34,427 nucleotides of DNA from an uncultured Bacteroidales bacterium (GCA_902780235.1 CACZEL010000020.1:1-34427), one strand, 5' to 3'; counted from the first letter of the stretch, positions 24,462-33,795 are shown. The notes: generated from the sequence alone by a model not told the origin. Program-made: numbers and translations.

Positions 24462-25718
24462 ATGGAAGACGAAGTAATGACATTGCCTTTGGAAGGCTTG
24501 ACAGAAGATAGTATCATCAAAGTGATCGGTGTAGGCGGTGGTGGCTGCAATGCCGTGAACTACATGCATAAGCAGGGACTGAAAGACGTCTCTTTCCTCG
24601 TTTGCAACACGGACCGACAGGTGCTCATCAAGAGTTCCGTGCCGAACAAACTGCAACTCGGTCCGGGTCTCGGTGCCGGTGGTGATCCGGAGACCGCGCG
24701 TCAGTACGCTGAGGAGAGTAAGGATCATATCCGCGAAGCGCTCAATGACGGCACGCAGATGCTGTTCATCACCGCCGGCATGGGGGGCGGTACCGGTACC
24801 GGTGCCTCGTCCGTGGTAGCCGAAGTGGCGCAAGAGATGGGAATCCTGACCGTTGGTATCGTGACGATCCCGTTTGCGTTCGAAGGTAAGCGTAAGATCG
24901 AGAAAGCGATGAAGGGTGTAGCTCGTCTGGCGAAGAACGTGGATGCGCTGCTCATCATCAACAATGAGAAACTCAAGCAGATCTATCCCGAACTCAACCT
25001 GCTCAACGCTTTCTCCAAATCGGATGACGTGGTAGCCAATGCCGCTCGTTCGATCGCGGAGATCATCACCGTGCCGGGCTATATCAATACGGACTTTGCG
25101 GACGTACGCAACACGCTTCGCAAGGGTGGTGTGGCGATCATGAATATCGGTCGTGCCTCCGGAGACCGTCGTATCACCAATGCGATCAATGATGCCCTCA
25201 ACAGTCCGCTCGTGAACACGAACGACGTCCATGGTGCCGAGCGCATCCTGCTGCAGTTCTATTGCTCCACCGAGCACGCAATCGTCATGGAGGAGATCGA
25301 CCAGATCAATGATTTTGTGCAGGAAGTAGGCGATGATATCGAGGTACAGTGGGGTGCATCTATCGACGAGACCCTGGGCGAAGAGGTTCGCGTGACCGTC
25401 ATCGCTACCGGCTATAAAGTGGATGGTCTTCCTTCGGAAGAAGCCGAGGACGGTAAGAAAACGATTGATGAGGCGATAAGCGACAACTATCCCCCGCAGA
25501 CACCCAAACCGATGGAAGATGAACCCGCTCAACTGATTGACTTGAGCGATACGCTCCGTGCTGAAGGAGTCGTTACGCCGACACCGGTACGCGAACGGAC
25601 CGTTTCGCCTGCAGCCGATGAGATCGTGATCAATGTGGAGGAGGAAGAGCCTGCCAAACCGGCTGAAGAAACCGAGAAACCGGCTCGCCGTCCCTTCGAT
25701 TGGATCCGCCGCAAATAA
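24462..25718 (+). CDS. ftsZ: Cell division protein FtsZ
   Basis: Tubulin-like GTPase that forms the Z ring, 418 residues. The glycine-rich N-terminal site VGGGGCNAVNYM, the tubulin signature GGGTGTGASS (residues 108-117) and the T7 loop INTDFADVRNTL (about 206-217) are intact. The globular part ends near residue 330 (VTVIATGYK). A disordered, acidic linker of about 75 residues follows, and the chain ends ARRPFDWIRRK, which takes the place of the C-terminal FtsA-binding peptide. It ends the murC-ftsQ-ftsA-ftsZ cluster. Three octamers follow the stop. Confidence 0.97.
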   Translation: MEDEVMTLPLEGLTEDSIIKVIGVGGGGCNAVNYMHKQGLKDVSFLVCNTDRQVLIKSSVPNKLQLGPGLGAGGDPETARQYAEESKDHIREALNDGTQMLFITAGMGGGTGTGASSVVAEVAQEMGILTVGIVTIPFAFEGKRKIEKAMKGVARLAKNVDALLIINNEKLKQIYPELNLLNAFSKSDDVVANAARSIAEIITVPGYINTDFADVRNTLRKGGVAIMNIGRASGDRRITNAINDALNSPLVNTNDVHGAERILLQFYCSTEHAIVMEEIDQINDFVQEVGDDIEVQWGASIDETLGEEVRVTVIATGYKVDGLPSEEAEDGKKTIDEAISDNYPPQTPKPMEDEPAQLIDLSDTLRAEGVVTPTPVRERTVSPAADEIVINVEEEEPAKPAEETEKPARRPFDWIRRK

Positions 25719-25722
25719 TGTC

Positions 25723-25746
25723 GTCATAACGTCATAACGTCATAAC
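25723..25746. repeat. Three perfect octamers after ftsZ
   Basis: GTCATAAC three times without a mismatch, beginning four bases after the ftsZ stop. Confidence 0.85.
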
Positions 25747-25767
25747 GAAATAATATAAAAAAAGAAT

Positions 25768-26709
25768 ATGGAAAAAGAGATGAATTTCTTTGACCTCTGT
25801 GTGGCTTGTGGCCGCGCTATCGGTCGTGCTTGTGTCGCTTTATGGCATGCCTTGGAGCGAATGATCCGTTTGACGTACCGCTATTGGTACATCGTCATCA
25901 CCTTAGTCGTGTTGGCCTTGGCTTGTGCTGTTTATCTGACGCGTAAGGATAATATCACGTATCGCGTCAATGCGGTCGCGATGCTCAACGGCGCTTCTAT
26001 CCAGCAGTTTGACCAGGCTTTTGCACCCCTGCAGACCAAACACTTACTTCCCTCGGAGGCTCCGATAGGGCAGTATCTGTATGCGAAACAGGCGACGCAT
26101 TTTAAGACTTTCCGTGTGATCGATGCCTTGGATGACGGAACGGCGGATTTTATCGATTTCAAGCATAAGATCAAACTGACGGATACCTTGAATGTGCCGA
26201 TGAAAGATCGTCTTTGCATCCAGTTCTGCATCAAGACGCGCGATATGGCCCTTGTGCCGGAGATTGAGCAGGCTTTGCTGGCGACGCTCAATAGCAATGC
26301 AGCCATGCAGCAGTCCTATACCACCTATCTGGAGAATCTGCGCGAGCAGGTCGCATTTGACCATCGTCAGGCCGTCAAACTGGATAGCCTCACCAGCGCG
26401 TACTATTTCCAGAACACGCTTCCGACCAATGCCAACGATCATGGGGTCTATTTCAGCGGTGACCGCCGTGTACGTCTGTTCCTCAATGAGATCTACAAGC
26501 AGCAGGAGCACATGAAACTCATGGACTATCGCTTACAGTTAGCGACCGCTCCTGTAGTCTTGGAAAACCACTTTGCCGTGGATCCCAAACCCAAGATCGG
26601 TCGCCTCACCTGTATGATCCTTTTCTTCCTGATGGGATGGATCGGAGCGTGTCTGCTTGCCGGTCTTATTGACCGCCGCAAAGAGATCAGCGCTTGGCTC
26701 AAAGCCTAA
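25768..26709 (+). CDS. Hypothetical inner-membrane protein with Wzz-like topology
   Basis: A 313-residue protein with a short cytoplasmic N-terminus, one membrane helix at about 37-56 (YWYIVITLVVLALACAVYLT), a large extracytoplasmic domain of about 220 residues with a helical segment (about 185-240), and a second helix near 285-303 before a basic tail. This layout is that of chain-length determinant (Wzz) or related polysaccharide co-polymerases, but I do not see their proline-rich motif, so the family is not assigned. It starts 49 bases after ftsZ and may be cotranscribed with it. Confidence 0.75.
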   Translation: MEKEMNFFDLCVACGRAIGRACVALWHALERMIRLTYRYWYIVITLVVLALACAVYLTRKDNITYRVNAVAMLNGASIQQFDQAFAPLQTKHLLPSEAPIGQYLYAKQATHFKTFRVIDALDDGTADFIDFKHKIKLTDTLNVPMKDRLCIQFCIKTRDMALVPEIEQALLATLNSNAAMQQSYTTYLENLREQVAFDHRQAVKLDSLTSAYYFQNTLPTNANDHGVYFSGDRRVRLFLNEIYKQQEHMKLMDYRLQLATAPVVLENHFAVDPKPKIGRLTCMILFFLMGWIGACLLAGLIDRRKEISAWLKA

Positions 26710-26723
26710 CGTGACAAAGTCAC

Positions 26724-26768
26724 CATTTTAACCGTTTAACGCGATTTATCGTCATTTAACTTTTTAAC
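26724..26768. repeat. TTTAAC-type repeat at the convergent gene ends
   Basis: Units such as CGTTTAAC, CATTTAAC and TTTTTAAC, with one interruption. The dedA stop and its last codons are within it. Confidence 0.65.
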
Positions 26769-27404
26769 GTCGAGTAGTTTGCGTATTACAAAATACGCAA
26801 CTACGAGACCTAAGAGGATGAGTATAGCTACGGATAATTCGTGGCTATATTCTTTTATCAGGTCCATCTGTCCGGCAGCTACATAGCCGAGGAGCGCCAG
26901 GATGCAGTTCCATATGAACGCGCCTAAGAACGTCCACCAGAGGAACGCACCGAAATGCATTCTACTCAGACCCGCCGGAATGGAGATCAACTGACGGATA
27001 CCCGGAATAAACCGACCGATGAACGTGGACACATTGCCTTTCTCGCGGAAATATTCCTCGGCACGCTGGATCTTCTCGCTCGACAGCAGGCACAGATGAC
27101 CGAGCTTGCTATCGGCGAACTTATAGATGATCAGACGTCCGAGCCAAACGCTCAGTCCGTAGTTGATCACTGCGCCGATCATCGCGCCTAACGTACCGAA
27201 AAGCACAATGATCATCACGTCCAAGGGATAATTACCAGTTGCACACAACACACTCTCCGGTTGACCGGCTACGAACGCTGCAGGCGGAATCACTACTTCG
27301 CTCGGAAAGGGGATGAACGAACTCTCTACAGCCATCAACGCAGTAATCGACGCATAGTTCATATGCGCCGAATACCACGTGATAATATTATCAATTAATG
27401 TCAT
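26736..27404 (-). CDS. DedA-family membrane protein
   Basis: A 222-residue inner-membrane protein of the DedA/SNARE-associated family, members of which flip undecaprenyl phosphate or other lipids. Visible signatures are ESSFIPFPSEVVIPPAAFVAG near the N-terminus, a LGAMIGAVINYGLSVWLG helix, and FIGRFIPGIRQLISIPAGLSRM, which holds the conserved GRFIPGxR. About four to five hydrophobic segments are present. The last residues (KKLNDDKSR) and stop come from a repeat of TTTAAC-type octamers shared with the convergent gene end. A 30-base spacer of pure heptamers separates it from the antiporter gene upstream. Confidence 0.9.
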   Translation of the reverse strand: MTLIDNIITWYSAHMNYASITALMAVESSFIPFPSEVVIPPAAFVAGQPESVLCATGNYPLDVMIIVLFGTLGAMIGAVINYGLSVWLGRLIIYKFADSKLGHLCLLSSEKIQRAEEYFREKGNVSTFIGRFIPGIRQLISIPAGLSRMHFGAFLWWTFLGAFIWNCILALLGYVAAGQMDLIKEYSHELSVAILILLGLVVAYFVIRKLLDVKKLNDDKSR

Positions 27405-27407
27405 TGC

Positions 27408-27435
27408 TTTCTACTTTTGTCTTTCGACTTTCGAC
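27408..27435. repeat. Heptameric spacer between the antiporter and dedA
   Basis: Four units: TTTCTAC, TTTTGTC, and TTTCGAC twice. It fills almost exactly the 30 bases between the two genes. Confidence 0.85.
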
Positions 27436-28739
27436 TAGATAAACAACAATTGAACGATGATATAAACCGGCAGGAGGATGATCAAACTGAACTTAATCAT
27501 ATAGCCGAAGAACGACGGCATATCGATACCTTCTTGCTCTGCGATCGACTTCACCATGAAGTTAGGTCCGTTGCCGATATAGGTCAATGCACCAAAGAAG
27601 ACAGCACCCATCGAGATCGCTTTCATGAACTCGGGAGCGATACCTGCCACAGCAGTAGCGGCATCAGCGGGTAGGGTAGTAGCTGTAGCATGGAACACCA
27701 TCGCGGTCGGCGCGTTATCCAAGAACGCACTCAGCGCACCTGTGCAATAAACGAACTGCCAGGGAGCATGTATCGGCAGCGGGTTCTGCTGCAGGAACAT
27801 CAACGCCGGCGTCATCGTCGCGAAGATACCGAGGAACACGCAAGCCACCTCAAGGATCGGCGTCCAGCTGTAGTTGTTCTTCACACGCGTATCTTTCGGC
27901 GTCGTGATCCAACTCAGACCGATGATGAGGATGAACGCCCATTCACGCAGTAACTTCAGATACCAAGGCGCGTCGTGCTCGCCCATCGCCGGGATATAAG
28001 TCGAGTTGATGAACATCGTCGAAGCGATCACGCAGAGCAGCCAAACGATATTGATCAGACCGCTCATCGTCAGTTTCTTCGATTCGCGTACATCGGCCAT
28101 CAGGTTCGCTGTCGGCTCTTTCCTGTAGTAATAGGTGTCGATCAGGAAATAGAGGAGCAGCAGGATAGCACCCGTTGCAGCCCACTCGGGCAGCATGTTC
28201 TGCATCCACCACATGAACGGCGTTCCTTTCTGGAACAGCAGGAACAAAGGAGGATCACCAAGCGGTGAAAGCAAACCGCCGCAGTTAGCCACAATAGCGA
28301 TGAAGAACAGCACCGTGTGTACTTTGTACTTACGCTGCTGGATCGTGCTTAACAGCAAGCGAATCAACAACATCGCTGCACCCGTCGTTCCCATGAACGA
28401 AGCCAGTACCCAACCTAAGGCCATGATGATGGTGTTGGTCGTCGGCGTCGCTTTCAGGTCACCTCGGATACAGATACCGCCGGTAGTCACAAAAAGCGCC
28501 ATCAGCAGCAAAATGAACGGCACGTAGTCGTAAATCATCTGATGCTCCAACTCATGACTCATACCGTTGACACACAGCCAGATACCTACCGGTACGCCGA
28601 GGAGCAGAGACACATACAACTTGTGCAGATTTTCTTCCCACCACTCGCCTACATGCGGTATGAGCGGCAGTACGGCAATGCATAACAGCATCACCACAAA
28701 CGGGATTAACATCCACGCAGGAATCAAATGCTCTAACAT
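27435..28739 (-). CDS. nhaD: Sodium:proton antiporter, NhaD/ArsB-type (ion transporter superfamily)
   Basis: A 434-residue inner-membrane transporter with about eleven to twelve hydrophobic segments. GCIRGDLKATPTTNT-like and LSPLGDPPLFLLF segments, and the late SAFLDNAPTAMVF, are typical of NhaD-type sodium/proton antiporters in Bacteroidota. It would exchange external protons for cytoplasmic sodium and support pH and salt balance. It lies between the STAND gene (33 bases upstream) and dedA (30 bases downstream) on the same strand, so all may share a transcript. The stop codon abuts a heptameric array. Exact ion is not decidable from sequence. Confidence 0.85.
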   Translation of the reverse strand: MLEHLIPAWMLIPFVVMLLCIAVLPLIPHVGEWWEENLHKLYVSLLLGVPVGIWLCVNGMSHELEHQMIYDYVPFILLLMALFVTTGGICIRGDLKATPTTNTIIMALGWVLASFMGTTGAAMLLIRLLLSTIQQRKYKVHTVLFFIAIVANCGGLLSPLGDPPLFLLFQKGTPFMWWMQNMLPEWAATGAILLLLYFLIDTYYYRKEPTANLMADVRESKKLTMSGLINIVWLLCVIASTMFINSTYIPAMGEHDAPWYLKLLREWAFILIIGLSWITTPKDTRVKNNYSWTPILEVACVFLGIFATMTPALMFLQQNPLPIHAPWQFVYCTGALSAFLDNAPTAMVFHATATTLPADAATAVAGIAPEFMKAISMGAVFFGALTYIGNGPNFMVKSIAEQEGIDMPSFFGYMIKFSLIILLPVYIIVQLLFI

Positions 28740-28772
28740 AATTATTAATTTATATTGAATAATGAGTATCCT

Positions 28773-31763
28773 TTATTTTTTTCCTCCTCCGAAGAAACTC
28801 GTCACTTTATTGGTAAACCGCAGTGCTTTGATCGTCGTGATCAGTTTCTTTTTCGTTTGATTGTACGGATGATCGGCTCCCAACAGCGCTACCCCGAGGT
28901 CGTACGCTTTCTGGATGTACTCGAGCGCCTCGTCGAAACTGTGCTTCTGCGCGTAGGCAAGCCCGATCGAGTGATACGCTGAGATCGTTCCGCCATATTC
29001 CTCGCCGTAGGTCGCCAAACAGATCTCCAGGTTTTTCTTGTATAGTTCAATCGCTTTGTCCCAACGGTTGAAACGCGCATGTGCGCTACCCAGTTGCATA
29101 TAGGCGCGACCGGTCTCGGGATGGATCTCGCCGTAGATGGCGAGGCGCAAATCCAGACAGCGCTGCATGTATTCGATCGCGCGCTCGTCATTGAGAATAA
29201 GGTATGCGGTCCCTATGTTGGAATAGTCAGAGGCGATCCGTCGATGCTTCTCGCCCAACAAACGAAGATTGATCTCAAGCGATTTCTGGTGATAATACAA
29301 GCTTTTCTCGCAGTCCCGTTCCGGGCGCATCATCGCTATATCGCCCAGACAACTGTATAACTGAGCCGCGCTCTCGTTGTTCTCCCCTTGTAGGGAAAGT
29401 ACGATCTCCAGGGACTGCCGGATATATTCTTCCCCCTTGTCCAGCTGCTGCAAACCGATCAGCGAGTCGCCCATGATGCCCAAGGCATAAGCGGCTTGCA
29501 GGCTCTTGGGTCCTTTCGTCCGCGCATAGAGATCATAGGCTTTTTGACCCATTTCCAGACCTTTGTGCTTATCGCCCATGTCGTCGGCGAGACGGGCTAA
29601 TTGCAGATAACTGTAAGCGATCTTACACTCGTCAGCAAGGACCTTCTCGCGGATCTCGAGCGCCTTGGTGTAATACTCCATCGTGTGCTCTTGATCAGCC
29701 AAATTATGATATTCGTCTCCGATGGCGTCGTAAGCACTCGCTAAGTCATCGGGATCCGTCTTGTCTAATTGGTTGAAAATCTCCAGACCGCGCAGTTTGA
29801 ATTTCAGACCTAATTCGAAGTCATTGAGCAGGCGGCTGGCAAAATAGCCGTAATAGAAAACAGCCATGGTTGCATCTTCCTCCTTGGCTTCATCCACCAT
29901 CTCCATGCACGCCTCAAACGAGTATTTCTCGCTGTCCTGCGCAAGTAGGGTGCGCCAATACAAGGCCAACTCGTATTCGGCCGCGCGATCGAGGTAATAG
30001 AACGCGTCGCCGTTGCGCGAGAGGTAGTTATGCAGTTTGTACCAGTTCCCTTCCTGATAGTACTGCCAAGGCACCTCTTCGTACGCTCGGTGGGTGTCGC
30101 TGTCCCAAAGCAAACCGTAGATCGCCTTACGCGACTCCGCCTCTCTCTCCTTATAACGCGCGCGTACTGCGTTAGCGATATGCGCGTGCGAGAAACACAG
30201 CAAACCGTTACGCACCATCAGGTTCTGACGGAAAGCGCAGTAGAACTGCGAGAACTGCAGGTTATTGGCTTTTGTGATGCTCTTTAACTCATCCTCCGCC
30301 ATGCCTCGACGCGAGAAACCGATCAGCGCCAAGATCTGCGCGATCAGGTCCTTGTCGAAGTCCGTCTCATAGCGCTCCAGCACGATACGGAAGAAATCCG
30401 CAGTGTCTTTGGCAGCCAGATACATCGCGATACGGTTGTCCAGCTCTTCGTGGCTTCCGAAACCGATCAACTCGTCTAACAGCGTACGCAGTACCAACGT
30501 GTTCTCCACTACGGGCGCACTGATGATACGGTCTATCTGACTGTCCGTCAGGTGTTTGCTGTAATACGCCAGATAATCGGTCGCCAACTGCTTACGCGCT
30601 TTCTTGTCCAGCGCTTTCAGCACAAACACCGGATAGTTCAGCCGCTCAAACACCTTCATCGTCGGGTCCTCGCTCAGCGTAGAGTAGAGTACCTTCACGT
30701 TGCTCGGCATCATCGGCAGCCACGTCAACTCTTTCTGATTATTGGCTTCCTGCAGTTGGTTCACCGCGTCCAGCACGATCACCAAAGGCTTCTGACCCGC
30801 TATCTGCGCTAAGGTCTGCTCGCAGATCGTCTTCGCGTCCCCTTCTTCCTTCTCCGGCGTCGGCAGATGATAAATATCCCTTATCTCACGCGTCAGGCGG
30901 GCTAAGATCGCATCTTTATTGCCATCCTCGCCGCCGTTACCGATAAAATGGAAAATGAAATTCCGGTCCGGGTCATCGATATGCGTCATCAGCCAGTTGG
31001 CGATCAACGCCGACTTACCCATTCCGCTCTCTCCGGTCACCACCAGCTGCCGTTCCTCGCCCTTCAGCCATTTGTCCAGCGTCGCGTAATGCGCCTTGTT
31101 CGGGATATAGACCTCCGTTCGGCTCATCACAAAGCTGCGTTGTGCCTGCCGCTCTTTCTCCAACTGCGACAGCGACTCGATCGGGTAGAGTTCGTTCAAC
31201 AAATCAAGGAAGGCTTTCGCTACCTGCTCGCCTAATTCCTCTACTTGCGTGTAATGACCTACCGGATAGCGTTTGTTCTTCAGGATCGCCTCACGCAGAT
31301 GCCCTAATTTCTCCGGCTCGTCATCTTGACCGCCGTCCTTGAGGAAGAAATAAGCGTTGATCCGGTCCTGCGCACGGAGTACGCCGTACTGCATCTCGAT
31401 CTCCGTCACGCTCAGTCCGTCTTTCAGGTCGCCGGACAACCAGCCGTACCGTTCCGCCAGGCGTTTGTTCTTGGTCAACTCCGTTTGGTCCGGACACCAA
31501 CCGTAACGGTTGCCCACCAGACCGATGAAGAACGGCCGCGAGTTGCGTATCTCGTCCAGACAGATCTCGATGACCTTACCGGTCTTCGATTCCTCTTCCG
31601 TCACGCCCCATCGGAGATCCAGCGGGATAATGGTCACATCGCGTTTGGCGGCTTCTGCCTTCAGGCGCGGGAACACCTTCGTGATCAGATAGTCACGCTC
31701 CGCGTTCATGTCGCGGAAGGTCGAACTGATGAAGATGCGAATCTGTCTGTTGTCTTGTGTCAT
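28773..31763 (-). CDS. STAND NTPase: DUF4062 + NTPase + TPR protein
   Basis: A 996-residue soluble protein. Residues 1-110 form a DUF4062-type effector-like domain (RIFISSTFRDMNAERDYL, PLDLRWGVTEEE, RNSRPFFIGLVGNRYGW). The NTPase core has Walker A VTGESGMGKS (about 242-251) and Walker B LVIVLDAVNQL (about 327-337). A helical arm follows, and from about 600 to 960 there are TPR repeats (AYDAIGDEYHNLADQ, YMQLGSAHARFNRWDKAIELYKK). This domain order is that of STAND signalling ATPases, several of which are antiphage or stress sensors; the eukaryotic NPHP3 has a similar plan. It begins 18 bases after the lepA stop. Function is unknown; a sensor role is inference from architecture. Confidence 0.85.
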   Translation of the reverse strand: MTQDNRQIRIFISSTFRDMNAERDYLITKVFPRLKAEAAKRDVTIIPLDLRWGVTEEESKTGKVIEICLDEIRNSRPFFIGLVGNRYGWCPDQTELTKNKRLAERYGWLSGDLKDGLSVTEIEMQYGVLRAQDRINAYFFLKDGGQDDEPEKLGHLREAILKNKRYPVGHYTQVEELGEQVAKAFLDLLNELYPIESLSQLEKERQAQRSFVMSRTEVYIPNKAHYATLDKWLKGEERQLVVTGESGMGKSALIANWLMTHIDDPDRNFIFHFIGNGGEDGNKDAILARLTREIRDIYHLPTPEKEEGDAKTICEQTLAQIAGQKPLVIVLDAVNQLQEANNQKELTWLPMMPSNVKVLYSTLSEDPTMKVFERLNYPVFVLKALDKKARKQLATDYLAYYSKHLTDSQIDRIISAPVVENTLVLRTLLDELIGFGSHEELDNRIAMYLAAKDTADFFRIVLERYETDFDKDLIAQILALIGFSRRGMAEDELKSITKANNLQFSQFYCAFRQNLMVRNGLLCFSHAHIANAVRARYKEREAESRKAIYGLLWDSDTHRAYEEVPWQYYQEGNWYKLHNYLSRNGDAFYYLDRAAEYELALYWRTLLAQDSEKYSFEACMEMVDEAKEEDATMAVFYYGYFASRLLNDFELGLKFKLRGLEIFNQLDKTDPDDLASAYDAIGDEYHNLADQEHTMEYYTKALEIREKVLADECKIAYSYLQLARLADDMGDKHKGLEMGQKAYDLYARTKGPKSLQAAYALGIMGDSLIGLQQLDKGEEYIRQSLEIVLSLQGENNESAAQLYSCLGDIAMMRPERDCEKSLYYHQKSLEINLRLLGEKHRRIASDYSNIGTAYLILNDERAIEYMQRCLDLRLAIYGEIHPETGRAYMQLGSAHARFNRWDKAIELYKKNLEICLATYGEEYGGTISAYHSIGLAYAQKHSFDEALEYIQKAYDLGVALLGADHPYNQTKKKLITTIKALRFTNKVTSFFGGGKK

Positions 31764-31781
31764 GGTAGTGAGTATGTATGA

Positions 31782-33557
31782 TTAATCCAGTTTGAGTACG
31801 GCGAGGAAGGCTTTTTGCGGCACTTCCACGTTACCGATCTGCTTCATGCGCTTCTTTCCGCGTTTCTGCTTCTCCAATAACTTACGCTTACGGCTCACGT
31901 CGCCGCCGTAACATTTCGCCAATACATCCTTGCGAACCTGCTTCACGGTCTCGCGGGCGATGATCTTCGCACCTATCGCAGCCTGTATCGCGATATCGAA
32001 CTGCTGACGCGGAAGAAGCTCTTTCAGCTTCTCGCACATGCGCCTACCGAAATCAACCGCATTGTCGCGGTGGGTGAGGGTAGAGAGTGCATCCACCTGC
32101 TCGCCGTTCAGCAAGATATCCAGCTTCACGAGGTTGGACGGACGGAATCCGTTCATGTGCCAGTCAAACGACGCGTATCCCTTACTGATCGATTTGAGTT
32201 TGTCGTAGAAATCAATCACGATCTCGCCCAACGGCATGTCGAATAGCAGCTCCATGCGGTTGCCCGATATATACTCCTGCTTCACCAGTTCACCGCGTTT
32301 GCCCAGACAAAGCGTCATGATGTTGCCGATATAGTCTGCCGTCGTGATCACCGACGCACGGATGTACGGCTCTTCGATTCGGTCTATCTCCGTCAGATCC
32401 GGCATACCGGCGGGGTTGTGAACCTCGATCATGTTGCCGTCTTTCGTATACACGTTGTAACTTACGTTCGGCACCGTCGTGATCACGTCCATGTCGAACT
32501 CGCGATCCAGACGCTCTTGGATGATCTCCATGTGCAAGAGTCCTAAGAATCCGCAGCGGAAACCAAAACCCAACGCCATCGAACTCTCCGGCTGGAAAGT
32601 CAGACTCGCATCATTCAACTGCAGTTTCTCCAGACTGGCGCGCAGATCTTCGTAGTCCTCACTCTCAATCGGATAGACACCGGCAAACACCATCGGTTTC
32701 GCTTCCTCGAATCCGTCGATCGCTTTGGCGCACGGACGAGCTACATGCGTGATCGTGTCACCCACTTTGACCTCGGTCGAAGTCTTGATACCCGAGATGA
32801 TATAGCCTACGTTGCCGGCGCTGATCTCCTTGCGCGGACTCATGTCCAGCTTGAGGATACCGATCTCGTCGGCGTCGTACTCCTTGCCCGTATTGACAAA
32901 ACGCACTTTCTCGCCGGTCTTCATCGTGCCGTTCACCACCTTGAAATAAGCGATGATGCCTCGGAAAGAATTGAAGACGGAGTCGAATACCAGACACTGC
33001 AGCGGCGCACTCGGATCGCCTACCGGCGCAGGGATACGCTCAATGATGGCGTCCAAGATCTCCGGTACACCTTCGCCCGTCTTGGCGGAGCAACGCAGGA
33101 TCTCCTCGCGTTTGCAGCCCAACAGATCCACGATCTCATCCTCCACACGTTCCGGCATCGCATTCTCCATGTCGCATTTGTTCAGCACGGGGATGATCTC
33201 CAAGTCGTGCTCAATCGCCATATAGAGGTTCGAGATCGTCTGTGCCTGCACGCCTTGCGTTGCATCTACCACCAATACCGCACCCTCACATGCCGCGATA
33301 CTACGACTCACCTCGTAGCTAAAGTCCACGTGACCCGGAGTGTCTATCAGGTTAAGGGTAAAACCCTTATGATCCATCTGAATAGCGTGACTCTTGATCG
33401 TGATGCCGCGCTCTTTCTCCAGATCCATGTCGTCCAGCACTTGGTTCTCCATCTGCCGAACATCCACCGTTCCCGTCAACTCCAACATACGATCCGCCAG
33501 CGTACTCTTACCGTGGTCGATATGCGCAATAATGCAAAAATTACGTATCTTATCCAT
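31782..33557 (-). CDS. lepA: Elongation factor 4 (LepA)
   Basis: Translational GTPase that acts on ribosomes, 591 residues, near the family length. The N-terminus [23 protein letters not shown] has the G1 loop; ERGITIKS is G2, DTPGHVDF is G3 and NKCD is G4. The LepA-specific C-terminal domain is recognisable ([45 protein letters not shown]). It is transcribed from a strong promoter at 33589-33619 that forms the end of a dispersed hairpin element. It heads the minus-strand run lepA - STAND gene - antiporter - dedA. Confidence 0.98.
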   Translation of the reverse strand: MDKIRNFCIIAHIDHGKSTLADRMLELTGTVDVRQMENQVLDDMDLEKERGITIKSHAIQMDHKGFTLNLIDTPGHVDFSYEVSRSIAACEGAVLVVDATQGVQAQTISNLYMAIEHDLEIIPVLNKCDMENAMPERVEDEIVDLLGCKREEILRCSAKTGEGVPEILDAIIERIPAPVGDPSAPLQCLVFDSVFNSFRGIIAYFKVVNGTMKTGEKVRFVNTGKEYDADEIGILKLDMSPRKEISAGNVGYIISGIKTSTEVKVGDTITHVARPCAKAIDGFEEAKPMVFAGVYPIESEDYEDLRASLEKLQLNDASLTFQPESSMALGFGFRCGFLGLLHMEIIQERLDREFDMDVITTVPNVSYNVYTKDGNMIEVHNPAGMPDLTEIDRIEEPYIRASVITTADYIGNIMTLCLGKRGELVKQEYISGNRMELLFDMPLGEIVIDFYDKLKSISKGYASFDWHMNGFRPSNLVKLDILLNGEQVDALSTLTHRDNAVDFGRRMCEKLKELLPRQQFDIAIQAAIGAKIIARETVKQVRKDVLAKCYGGDVSRKRKLLEKQKRGKKRMKQIGNVEVPQKAFLAVLKLD

Positions 33558-33579
33558 TCAATCCTATTTATCCAAATTA

Positions 33580-33747
33580 AATCGGGCACAAAGGTACAAC
33601 TTTTTTTTGACATACGCAAGCCCGCACGCGTTTTTTTCCTTATTTTTTTGGCAAGTACATCATCTTCGATGACGTGAGGAAACGGTCTTTTGTTGTTAGG
33701 GGATATTTTGCGCTTCGTTTATTAGCCCGGCATCGTATGCCGGTCAT
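33580..33747 (-). repeat. Dispersed hairpin-promoter element, copy B
   Basis: Minus-strand copy upstream of lepA. ATGACCGGCAT to GGGCTAAT occupies 33721-33747, the ACGAAG to ACAAAAGA block runs to about 33686, GATGTACTTG follows, then the A-rich GCGGGCTTGC promoter end. It lacks the 190-base insert seen in copy A. Confidence 0.75.
33589..33619 (-). promoter_or_regulatory. lepA promoter (-33/-7)
   Basis: On the minus strand TTG (33617-33619) and TACCTTTG (33589-33596), spacer 20 with an A tract. It forms the end of the dispersed element described at 33580-33747. Confidence 0.85.
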
Positions 33748-33763
33748 TTTTTTGCCTTTTCTC

Positions 33764-33795
33764 TTGCGTATGTCGCAAAAAAAGCAGTACCTTTG
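33764..33795 (+). promoter_or_regulatory. Promoter of the small gene at 33904
   Basis: TTG (33764-33766) and TACCTTTG (33788-33795), spacer 21. Its -33 segment CTTGCGTATGTC is the same 12 bases as in the divergent lepA promoter. Confidence 0.8.

Noticed and set aside
24417-25727. A 436-codon open frame antisense to ftsZ
   Set aside because: It mirrors ftsZ almost base for base; the product is histidine/arginine-rich with no family signature, as expected for a shadow frame of a G+C-moderate conserved gene.
32745-33677. A 310-codon open frame antisense to lepA
   Set aside because: It lies opposite the conserved GTPase domain and reads through the lepA promoter; no start signal and no recognisable protein.
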